Below are positions 1-5,343 of a stretch of 5,348 bases of DNA, in pieces (position 1 is the first letter of the stretch; each line of letters opens with the position of its first letter). The DNA is from Treponema sp. (GTDB lineage: Bacteria > Spirochaetota > Spirochaetia > Treponematales > Breznakiellaceae). The stretch is from the NCBI GenBank assembly GCA_031283505.1, contig JAITBO010000347.1, positions 1 through 5,348 of the forward strand, written 5' to 3'. The position numbers and the translations under genes were made by a program. The notes under the pieces are model-generated. The model made no database searches. It worked only from the letters and a program-made list of their open reading frames with translations, and was not told the origin of the DNA.

Positions 1-257
1 CATTGCTTTGATACTCCAAATTGCTCTGCCACCCGTACGATGCTTTCATCTCGCTGTCGCCCGGGATATTCCTTCCGGTTATTAAAACGCTCCTCTGATT
101 CCTTGTCGAAGATGAAAAACTTCTTGTCGCCTTCATCGAACATAATAGACGGGACATTGTTATTCCGTGCCCACCATTGAAGTGTAGATTTCGCAACGCC
201 ATATTCGCGGTGCATTTGCTTTACGGTCTTGCCTTCTATAATCTTCACGTTTTTCAT
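1..257 (-). CDS. Small winged-helix/HTH DNA-binding protein, possible excisionase or regulator (3' end outside window)
   Basis: The reading frame is open from an ATG at 257 to the window edge, giving 85 codons without a stop. Residues about 10-61 look like an excisionase/MerR-type winged helix. A helix-turn-helix (KQMHREYGVAKSTLQWWARN) is followed by a short hairpin region (FDEGDKKFFIFD) and a basic helix (ESEERFNNRK). From about residue 70 a second HTH seems to begin (IVRVAEQFGVSKQ) and is cut by the window edge. The gene starts 44 bases after the integrase stop codon on the same strand, which fits a recombination directionality factor or an element regulator; that role is inference. The start is uncertain: the GAGG at 261-258 directly abuts this ATG, and a GTG three codons later (248) sits 9 bases behind the same GAGG. 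Small terminase subunits and transposase HTH domains can look similar. Confidence 0.6.
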   Translation of the reverse strand, partial: MKNVKIIEGKTVKQMHREYGVAKSTLQWWARNNNVPSIMFDEGDKKFFIFDKESEERFNNRKEYPGRQRDESIVRVAEQFGVSKQ

Positions 258-264
258 CCTCACC

Positions 265-292
265 TATATATTATCGCTATCTATAATATATA
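265..292. repeat. Perfect 10-bp inverted repeat over the HTH promoter, candidate operator
   Basis: The arms TATATATTAT (265-274) and ATAATATATA (283-292) are exact reverse complements around an 8-base centre. The dyad covers the -10 box, the whole spacer and part of the -35 box. A dimeric repressor bound here would block the promoter, and the adjacent HTH protein is the obvious candidate (inference). The repeat is purely A/T in its arms, so it may also be a chance product of AT-rich promoter DNA or a weak hairpin after the integrase gene. Confidence 0.5.
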
Positions 293-296
293 TCAA
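268..296 (-). promoter_or_regulatory. Sigma-70-like promoter of the HTH gene
   Basis: Read on the minus strand, TTGATA (296-291) and TAATAT (273-268) are separated by 17 bases. Five of six and four of six positions match the consensus. The likely transcription start is near 261, only a few bases before the candidate ATG, so the message would be almost leaderless or would use the GTG at 248. It lies in the 43-base gap after the integrase gene. Confidence 0.5.
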
Positions 297-300
297 GGTA

Positions 301-1572
301 TTATGCGGAACGGATATTATCCGGCTGCTTTTCCGGGCCTTGCATTGCCTCCCCGATCTTCTTCCCAACCTCCCGGATCGTAGCTTCGGTCGAATGAAGG
401 TAGGTCTTTGTTGTTTTCAGGTCACTATGGCCCAGAAGATCCTGGATATACCGCAGGGAAACGCCACGGGCCTCCAGAAGCGATGCCAGACTGTGCCGGC
501 TGCTATGGGGGGTAATCTTCCGGCCATTCAACTTAATCCCTGCCCTGTCCAGCCATTTCTTGAACCGGCCTCTGGTCCAGGAAGGCCCCGGGGTAGTCCC
601 ATCCTCAAACGAGAACACATACTCATGCTGCCCGTTCTTCTCCCAGAGCTTCTTAATCGCCGTCTGAAGCACTTCATCGAATGGCGCCAGGCGCTCCGCA
701 TGGCTCTTGGTAGGCCCCATCTCCCGGGCCTTGCGATCGAAGTTCTGCCATGCCCGGCGAACATGAATCTGGGGGGTCCACCAGTCCAGATCCCCCGGTT
801 TCAGGGAAAAGACTTCCCCGCGACGCAGCCCGGCCATGAACATGGATGCCGCTACGGCCAGCTCCATTACGTCATTGAGAACCCCGGGACCGAACAGGGA
901 GACCACTTCATCCTCAGTAAGGGCGTCCCGGTCAACTTTACGAGTGTTTTTTGGGGGCTCCACATCCCTGAAGGGATTATGCCATTTCTGATGCTGCCGC
1001 TGGTACTCTTTGAACGCCATCCGGAGAAATTTTATCACCTTCTCAAAGGTTTCCGTCCCGGCCATTTTATAGGCAAGATCCTTCCTGACCATCTTTTTAT
1101 TGGCAAGACGGCTGATATATTCCAGGGCATCGGCCTCTTCGGTCTCCTGCATCAAGAGCTTGCTGATAGGGTCATCCTTGACCCACACCCTGTACAGGCA
1201 CTCATAGCGGATAATGGTATTGATGGAATAAGGCCGGTTTTCGGCAACTATCCGGGCCCCCCGGGGATTCCCGGCTATCTTGGTGAACTTTTCCATCCAG
1301 ACGCCTACGGTAATCCGGTCTGTGGCAACCCGGACCGGTTCCTCAGCTTTTTTTTTCAGGTATTCAATGAGGGCGAAAGCGCCGGCCTCCGCGAAAGACT
1401 GGCTTTTGGGGTCTCTGTATTGAGCGAGGGCAAGCGGAAGGTTCTGAAAGCTCTTTCGCTGCCATTCGGCGCATATACGGACAGGCACCCCAGATGATGG
1501 ATTTATAGTGAGAATAAAAGTTTTTACTTTTTTTCTTCGCTGGACGACGAACGGGCTTTGCGGTCTGGACAT
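301..1572 (-). CDS. Tyrosine recombinase / phage-type integrase
   Basis: A 423-residue site-specific recombinase expected to integrate and excise a mobile element through a covalent phosphotyrosine intermediate. The C-terminal catalytic domain (about 217-405) carries the full active-site set: R250 in AGLRRGE, K289 in GPTKSHAE, H356 and R359 in TPHSSRH, H382 in LLGHSD and the nucleophile Y391 in TKTYLHS. Residues about 87-195 fit the helical core-binding domain. The basic N-terminus (about 9-75) fits an arm-type DNA-binding domain. The length is normal for phage or island integrases. I chose the ATG at 1572 because AGGGG stands 7 bases before it; the frame also has a GTG at 1605 without a good ribosome site. 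The gene begins near the 3' end of tRNA-Lys and points away from it, which suggests that this tRNA is the attachment site. No frameshift or missing catalytic residue is seen, so it is probably active. Confidence 0.95.
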   Translation of the reverse strand: MSRPQSPFVVQRRKKVKTFILTINPSSGVPVRICAEWQRKSFQNLPLALAQYRDPKSQSFAEAGAFALIEYLKKKAEEPVRVATDRITVGVWMEKFTKIAGNPRGARIVAENRPYSINTIIRYECLYRVWVKDDPISKLLMQETEEADALEYISRLANKKMVRKDLAYKMAGTETFEKVIKFLRMAFKEYQRQHQKWHNPFRDVEPPKNTRKVDRDALTEDEVVSLFGPGVLNDVMELAVAASMFMAGLRRGEVFSLKPGDLDWWTPQIHVRRAWQNFDRKAREMGPTKSHAERLAPFDEVLQTAIKKLWEKNGQHEYVFSFEDGTTPGPSWTRGRFKKWLDRAGIKLNGRKITPHSSRHSLASLLEARGVSLRYIQDLLGHSDLKTTKTYLHSTEATIREVGKKIGEAMQGPEKQPDNIRSA

Positions 1573-1597
1573 GGCTTTTCCCCTGGTTGAGAATAAT

Positions 1598-1617
1598 AGC
1601 TGCACAATAAATGCACA
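1598..1617. repeat. TGCACA direct repeats 11 bp apart, candidate integrase arm sites
   Basis: TGCACA occurs at 1601-1606 and 1612-1617, one helical turn apart, just upstream of the integrase ATG. A third copy lies in the tRNA 3' end at 1707-1712. The first copy extends to a 9-bp match with the tRNA copy: AGCTGCACA at 1598-1606 and 1704-1712. Phased short direct repeats next to an att core are typical of integrase arm-type or accessory-protein sites, but no binding can be shown from sequence. Confidence 0.3.
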
Positions 1618-1649
1618 GTGCCATGCGATTCGTCATTCTTAACTGCATC

Positions 1650-1685
1650 AAAAGAAAGGTTAACTCCTTATAATACAAGGAGTTA
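1650..1685 (-). terminator. Hairpin after tRNA-Lys, probable intrinsic terminator
   Basis: TAACTCCTT (1661-1669) and AAGGAGTTA (1677-1685) form a perfect 9-bp stem with a 7-base loop. In the transcript of the tRNA strand the stem is followed by ACC and then UUUCUUUU (1657-1650). It begins 17 bases after the tRNA 3' end. The stem is AT-rich and the U tract is slightly delayed, so termination may be weak. If the element's att core lies in the tRNA, this hairpin came with the element. Confidence 0.45.
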
Positions 1686-1701
1686 CCCCTCTACAGAACC
1701 T

Positions 1702-1725
1702 TGAGCTGCACACGATTCGAACGTG
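1702..1725 (-). other. Candidate attachment-site core in the tRNA-Lys T arm and 3' end
   Basis: An integrase gene starts next to the tRNA 3' end and reads away from it. Elements with tyrosine recombinases commonly use the T-arm to 3'-end segment of a tRNA as attB and restore it on integration. The tRNA here is intact, as expected. The exact core cannot be fixed because the second copy would lie left of the window; the bounds given are only the expected zone. Confidence 0.4.
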
Positions 1726-1774
1726 TGACCCACGCCTTAAAAGGGCGTTGCTCTACCTACTGAGCTAGCAGCCC
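1702..1774 (-). tRNA. tRNA-Lys (anticodon UUU)
   Basis: The minus strand folds into a complete 73-base cloverleaf. The acceptor stem is GGGCTGC/GCAGCTC with one G-U pair and discriminator A. The D-arm stem is GCTC/GAGC. The anticodon stem is ACGCC/GGCGT with loop CTTTTAA, which places UUU at 34-36 and A at 37. The variable loop has 5 bases, and the T arm is ACACG-TTCGAAT-CGTGT. CCA is not encoded and must be added. U36 followed by A37 is the setting for t6A37, and tRNA-Lys(UUU) is the classic substrate for the ms2t6A modification made by MtaB, whose gene lies 39 bases upstream on the same strand. The 3' half is also the likely attachment site of the element that starts to its left. Confidence 0.97.
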
Positions 1775-1787
1775 GAAAAGTATGGTT

Positions 1788-1817
1788 ACTTTACCTGAAT
1801 AAACCGGTAAAAGTCAA
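1788..1817 (-). promoter_or_regulatory. Possible own promoter of tRNA-Lys
   Basis: On the minus strand TTGACT (1817-1812) overlaps the mtaB stop codon, and TAAAGT (1793-1788) follows after 18 bases. Matches are five of six and four of six. Transcription would start near 1781, giving a 5' leader of about 7 bases. The spacer also holds a short inverted repeat, TTTACC/GGTAAA (1790-1795 and 1806-1811), which could be a weak stem. The tRNA could equally be processed from an mtaB read-through transcript. Confidence 0.4.
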
Positions 1818-3172
1818 GACGTAAGTTCTGCTATCGCGTCGAAATGAGTATCTACCGGCTCCAGGGGCTCCTGTATCCGGCAGCGGATAACGGTTCCCGG
1901 CGGCGGCTCCTGTCCTTTCGGCAGCGGGATTCTCAGTTTAAGGTAGTTTTCCGAAAGTGCGGCGGATGCGGCGCCCCCGCGGCTGCTTTCGACAATGGCT
2001 TCCACGGTTTTACCGGCCCAGCGGCTGATGTAGGCGGCCTTTCCCTGCCGGGCCGCGTTTATAAGGGATTCCACCCGGCTTACCGCTTCCCGTTCGGGGA
2101 CGTTGTCCTGAAAATTCCAGGCTTCGGTACCGGGACGCCGGGAATAGGGGAAGGCATGAATCCAGGCAAAGCCGGTGCGGCGGCAGAGCTCATAGGTCTT
2201 GGCAAACTCGCCGGGGGTTTCGCCGGGAAAGCCCGCGATGATATCGCAAGCCAGGAAGGGGTCCTCCCGCAATGATCGCAGGCGGCGGACAGCGGTTTCA
2301 ACCTCCTCCGGGCCATAGTTCCGGCGCATCCGATCCAGGATTAGGGAGCTGCCGGACTGGACCGACAGGTGGAAATGGGGGCGGACGCGTTTATTGGTCA
2401 GGACCTGAAGGAGAGATTCGGTCATGCCGTCCGGCTCGAGGGAAGAAAGGCGCAGGGCTATGGTCCGGGTATTTGCCAGGAGGTATTCCAGAACGTTCCC
2501 CAGATCCAGGGCAGCCGATTGGTACTGGTTAAGGTTTACCCCGGTGAGCACCGCTTCCCCATGGCCGGCTGCTTCCAGCTCCCGCAACCGGGATAACAAG
2601 GTTGGCGCATCCAGGCTTAGACTTGGCCCGCGGGCAAGCGTTACCCGGCAATAGGAACAGGCCCGATCACAGCCGTCCTGGATTTTTAGAAAAGGCCGGG
2701 AATGGAAAGAAAAATCCTTTACGTTAAAACGGAATGGGTCCGAAATAGCGCCGGGTACCGTTTCCGGCGCCGTGATATACCTTTCCAGGACTTGGGACAA
2801 AGCCGCCGGATTAAACTTTCCGCGAAAAAGCCGGGGCAAATCCAGGAGCAGTGTTTTACGCCCGCCGGTAAGCACAAAGAGGCGGCGGAATTGTTCACCC
2901 TCATCGAGGGCGGCAATATTCCCGGCTTCCATTTGGGCATAGCAGCCGGTGACGATGACACAGGAAAGAGGGTTATCCTTTAAGGCTTTACGGATGAGCC
3001 GCCGGGCCTTTTGTTCCGATTTTGAGGTAACCGTGCAGGTGTTGATCACCAGTATGTCTGCGGTATCGCCGGCATTGACGGAAAACCCTTCCCGGCTAAA
3101 GGCTTCGGCGATAGATTCACCTTCGATTTGGTTTAATTTGCAGCCCAGGGTTTGAATAGAGACAGATACCAT
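1814..3172 (-). CDS. mtaB: tRNA (N6-L-threonylcarbamoyladenosine(37)-C2)-methylthiotransferase MtaB
   Basis: A radical-SAM methylthiotransferase of 452 residues that converts t6A37 to ms2t6A37 in tRNAs reading ANN codons, chiefly tRNA-Lys(UUU). The N-terminal MTTase domain holds three expected cluster cysteines: C11 (TLGCKLNQ), C46 (INTCTVTS) and C77 (VTGCYAQ). The radical-SAM CxxxCxxC motif is C168-C172-C175 (GCDRACSYC). A TRAM RNA-binding domain occupies about 382-450. The MtaB subgroup is chosen over MiaB and RimO because of the TLGCKLNQ start and the family layout. The start at 3172 places the first cysteine at residue 11, as usual; the frame is open 66 codons further upstream, but that stretch lies inside the TPR gene and has no family character. 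Only 4 bases separate it from the TPR stop codon, and no clear Shine-Dalgarno is present, so translation is probably coupled. Its likely substrate, tRNA-Lys(UUU), follows directly. Confidence 0.93.
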   Translation of the reverse strand: MVSVSIQTLGCKLNQIEGESIAEAFSREGFSVNAGDTADILVINTCTVTSKSEQKARRLIRKALKDNPLSCVIVTGCYAQMEAGNIAALDEGEQFRRLFVLTGGRKTLLLDLPRLFRGKFNPAALSQVLERYITAPETVPGAISDPFRFNVKDFSFHSRPFLKIQDGCDRACSYCRVTLARGPSLSLDAPTLLSRLRELEAAGHGEAVLTGVNLNQYQSAALDLGNVLEYLLANTRTIALRLSSLEPDGMTESLLQVLTNKRVRPHFHLSVQSGSSLILDRMRRNYGPEEVETAVRRLRSLREDPFLACDIIAGFPGETPGEFAKTYELCRRTGFAWIHAFPYSRRPGTEAWNFQDNVPEREAVSRVESLINAARQGKAAYISRWAGKTVEAIVESSRGGAASAALSENYLKLRIPLPKGQEPPPGTVIRCRIQEPLEPVDTHFDAIAELTS

Positions 3173-3176
3173 GGAT

Positions 3177-3815
3177 TCAGCGAATAACCATGGCCTGACG
3201 GGTACGGTCCAGGCCGCGCCGGGCGTCGAAGTATTGGGCATTGAGGGCGAGGGCTCTCTGATAAGCGCGGACCGCCTCCTGAAGGTCCCCTGCATTTTCC
3301 CGGGCATAGGCAAGCCGGGTCCACCACGCGGCGTTTCCCGGTACATAGTGAACCGCCGTTGACAGGGCAATATCCGCGTGCCGGAAACGGCCCAACCGGA
3401 TATAAATCTCCCCTATAAAATAATAGACCATATCGATACGCCCCCCCTCGGGGGCAAGGTTCACATACTCCTGAAAAAATTGGAGGCTTTCCTGGTTTCG
3501 CCCTTGGTAATAGCTGATTTCCCCCAGTATCTCGACAATTCTGGGATCGTAACGGCTTAGATTCAGGCCCTGCCGGGCGTAATTCAGGGCTTCTTCGTAC
3601 CGGCCCAGGCTGATGAGACTCCAGCAGAGTACCACATGGGACTCCAGATTGTTCGGATTCACCAATAATTCGTCTTTACAGATCGCAACGGCGGACTCAT
3701 AATTGCGGTTCCGGTATTCAACAAGAGCATCCGGTTGATCCTGGGCAGCCGCGTACCACAACGGAAAAAAGAGAAACAGAAATGCCCTGCCGCGGAAAAA
3801 AAAGCCCTTCTTCAT
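3177..3815 (-). CDS. Exported tetratricopeptide-repeat protein
   Basis: A 212-residue protein with a probable signal peptide: MKKGFFFRGR, a hydrophobic stretch (AFLFLFFPLWY), then AAA before QDQP, so cleavage after about residue 24 is expected. No lipobox cysteine is seen, which suggests a periplasmic protein. The rest is about five TPR units, near residues 27-58, 59-92, 93-126, 128-160 and 162-196, with typical positions such as GRYEEALNYARQGL and GDLQEAVRAYQRALALN. TPR arrays bind protein partners; the partner is unknown. The start at 3815 gives the signal peptide at the N-terminus and has GGAATAGG just upstream; the frame could extend 32 codons further, but only inside the bactofilin gene. 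It begins 4 bases after bactofilin and ends 4 bases before mtaB, so the three form an operon. It carries an in-frame run of seven G at 3441-3447. Confidence 0.88.
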   Translation of the reverse strand: MKKGFFFRGRAFLFLFFPLWYAAAQDQPDALVEYRNRNYESAVAICKDELLVNPNNLESHVVLCWSLISLGRYEEALNYARQGLNLSRYDPRIVEILGEISYYQGRNQESLQFFQEYVNLAPEGGRIDMVYYFIGEIYIRLGRFRHADIALSTAVHYVPGNAAWWTRLAYARENAGDLQEAVRAYQRALALNAQYFDARRGLDRTRQAMVIR

Positions 3816-3819
3816 CGGC

Positions 3820-4191
3820 CTATTCCGTATTATTATTAATCCGTCTTTCCATGGTACACCGTCCGTTAAATACACAACCGGTATCCATAAAAATATTCGG
3901 GGCGGTAACATTTCCTATCAACTTTCCGGTAACCGATATTTCCACTTTTTCCGCGGCAGTCACATTGCCCTTTACGGAACCGCGGATCACCACCTTTGAC
4001 GCGTTGATGTTCGCCTCCACCACGGCGCCCTCATCAACCACCAGAACCCCCCGCGCTTCTATCTCTCCGGAGAGCCTTCCCCGGATTAAAAAGGATTTTT
4101 CAAAATTGAGGATACCGGAAAAATCGATATCCTCGGACAAAACGGTATCAAAATCTTCATCTTCCAGTATATCGTTGTGAACGTCGGTCAT
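3820..4191 (-). CDS. Bactofilin (polymer-forming cytoskeletal protein)
   Basis: A 123-residue bactofilin. The conserved core, about residues 22-113, is a right-handed beta-helix built from short repeats with regular G, V and I positions, for example RGSVKGNVTAAEKVEI, TGKLIGNVTAPNI and FMDTGCVFNGRC. An acidic N-terminal tail (DILEDEDFDTVLSEDIDF) precedes it and the C-terminal tail is short, both usual for the family. Bactofilins assemble without nucleotide into filaments at the inner face of the membrane and help control cell shape, cell-wall enzymes and motility in several bacteria, including spirochaetes; the exact role here is unknown. The ATG at 4191 has GGAG 7 bases before it. A TTG at 4197 in the same frame is a poorer start. 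It is the first gene of the operon with the TPR protein and mtaB; the exported TPR protein could be a periplasmic partner (inference). Confidence 0.93.
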   Translation of the reverse strand: MTDVHNDILEDEDFDTVLSEDIDFSGILNFEKSFLIRGRLSGEIEARGVLVVDEGAVVEANINASKVVIRGSVKGNVTAAEKVEISVTGKLIGNVTAPNIFMDTGCVFNGRCTMERRINNNTE

Positions 4192-4210
4192 TAACAAACT
4201 CCAGTATTTA

Positions 4211-4240
4211 ATAATTAACGGGGGATTGCTTAAGCGTCAA
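4211..4240 (-). promoter_or_regulatory. Sigma-70-like promoter of the bactofilin-TPR-mtaB operon
   Basis: On the minus strand TTGACG (4240-4235) and AATTAT (4216-4211) are 18 bases apart, with five of six and four of six consensus matches. Transcription would start near 4204, just ahead of the GGAG (4202-4199) that serves the bactofilin ATG at 4191. No operator-like repeat is evident. Confidence 0.5.
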
Positions 4241-4372
4241 TAGGGCAGCGCATGATACAAAACCCTGTTGGCGCAGGCCTCCGGCCTGACGGAACAAGCC
4301 CTAATAACCGTGGACGCCCCAAAACGTGCCGCCGGCGCTGCCCTCATAGGCGGCGCGGCTGGTACACGCCCC
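4241..4372. other. Intergenic stretch between operon promoter and propeller gene remnant
   Basis: About 130 GC-rich bases with no credible coding frame. The only structure I can support is the hairpin at 4274-4288. Open frames crossing it on the plus strand are antisense to the propeller gene and have no ribosome site or family character. Confidence 0.5.
4274..4288 (-). terminator. GC-rich hairpin, possible terminator of the propeller gene
   Basis: CAGGCC (4274-4279) and GGCCTG (4283-4288) form a perfect 6-bp stem with a 3-base loop, downstream of the propeller stop codon. No U tract follows at once; GUUUU appears only about 12 bases later. It may instead be a dispersed repeat: CCTGACGG adjoins it here and also occurs in the hairpin at the right window edge. 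Confidence 0.3.
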
Positions 4373-4508
4373 CTATTCCTGCAGGTTGGAATAGGCTATC
4401 CTGCCGACACCCCCGCCCGCGATAAACCTCTTGCCGCCGTAGGCTATACCGTAGACCGGCCAGCCGCCGCTATTGGTTTTAAACGGGTTATTATCAACAA
4501 CTATCTTC

Positions 4509-5290
4509 GTCCATGTTACGCCGTCGACGGAAGAGGCAAAATCGCTATACCCCCCCGGCCACGACAAACTTCTTGCCGTCGTAGGCTATGTTGCTCGTGA
4601 CTTCAAACGGGCAATCCTTGACCTCTTTCCATGTTACGCCGTCGGTGGAATAGGTAATCATGGGGCTTAACCCAGTCTGGCTATCGTAGTGCTCCCCGGC
4701 CGCGACAAACTTCCCGTTGGCGTAGGTTATATCTCTGGGGTGGGTACCCGGGTAATTATCAAGCTGCGTCCACGTTTCGCCGTTATCAGAGGAATAGGCT
4801 GCACTAAAAAACCCGGCCATGACATACGTCCCGCCGCCGTAGGCTATGTAGGAGTAAATGTCGCTGGGGACAGGCTTCTCCGTCCATGTTTCGCCGTTGT
4901 CTGAATAGGCAATTATGGATCTACTGCTGCCTCTGGTCCCAGTTGTGCCCGACCACGACAAATTTCCCGTTACAGTAGGCCATACCATCGGGAGTTTCAA
5001 TCGGAAAATTATCACCCGGCTTCCATGTTGCGCCTTTATCATCAGAGAAATAGACCTGCGAGGTCATTTGGGTGGGGGCCGCAACAAACTTCCCGTTGCC
5101 GTAGGCTACCTTGAAGTAAGGAGCAGGATCGACGAACTCCACAGTATCGATCGTCGTCCACGTTTCGCCGTTATCAGAAGAATAGGCTATCCTGTTGTTT
5201 CCCAAACCAGCGGCAAAGTTTCCGTCGCCGTATGCTATGCTCCTGATGGCATTTTTATTAATCGCGGAACTAGTAACCAACGTCCATGTC
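4509..5290 (-). repeat. Seven degenerate tandem repeats encoding propeller blades
   Basis: On the plus strand a motif close to TCCATGTTTCGCCGTT (complement of the GETWT codons) recurs near 4509, 4628, 4768, 4882, 5022, 5156 and 5282, with spacings of 114-140 bases. Two units share 33 of 34 bases (4767-4800 and 5155-5188). The period matches one beta-propeller blade of about 38-47 residues. Confidence 0.8.
4550..4556 (-). other. Poly-G tract (G7) at a frameshift in the propeller gene
   Basis: Seven G on the coding strand. With six G the reading continues as FVVAGGYSDFASSVDG, in register with the repeat; with seven it stops at TAG three bases after the run. It is therefore a natural site for slipped-strand frame switching, or for a homopolymer sequencing error. 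Confidence 0.7.
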
Positions 5291-5327
5291 AGCGCCCCGC
5301 CTCCGCCGTTCCCGTTGTGGAGGCCGA

Positions 5328-5343
5328 GCCGCCGTCAGGCGGC
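5328..5343. repeat. GC palindrome at the window edge
   Basis: GCCGCC (5328-5333) and GGCGGC (5338-5343) form a perfect 6-bp stem around GTCA. It lies at the start of the visible propeller sequence and contains the TGA that blocks the propeller frame. In another frame the same DNA reads ASPPDGGSASTTGTAEAG, a plausible linker. It may be a dispersed palindromic element inserted in a gene, but only one copy is visible. Confidence 0.4.

Noticed and set aside
229..1497. Long plus-strand open frame of 422 codons
   Set aside because: It is antisense to the integrase, whose catalytic motifs are complete. The product is Pro/Gly/Leu/His-rich with no domain, and there is no good ribosome site.
1573..1605. 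GTG start for the integrase at 1605
   Set aside because: The ATG at 1572 has AGGGG at a good distance; the upstream GTG lies in the TGCACA repeat region without a ribosome site.
1364..1678. Minus-strand frame of 104 codons overlapping the integrase start
   Set aside because: It overlaps most of the integrase N-terminal region in another frame, its C-terminal half is low-complexity and basic, and no start has a well-placed Shine-Dalgarno.
3173..3370. N-terminal extension of MtaB by 66 codons
   Set aside because: The stretch overlaps the TPR gene, is rich in Pro and Arg, and the family begins about ten residues before the first cluster cysteine, which fits the ATG at 3172.
3816..3911. N-terminal extension of the TPR protein by 32 codons
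   Set aside because: It lies inside the bactofilin gene and would bury the signal peptide that begins at the ATG at 3815.
3782..4180. Plus-strand frame of 132 codons opposite bactofilin
   Set aside because: It is the mirror of the bactofilin repeats (Ser/Thr/Pro-rich) and has no independent support.
4268..4904. Several plus-strand frames of 65-110 codons
   Set aside because: They are antisense to the propeller repeats and repeat with the same period, so they are shadows.
4373..5290. CRISPR-like array because of regular repeats
   Set aside because: Repeat units are degenerate, 114-140 bases long and coding; there are no short identical repeats with unique spacers.
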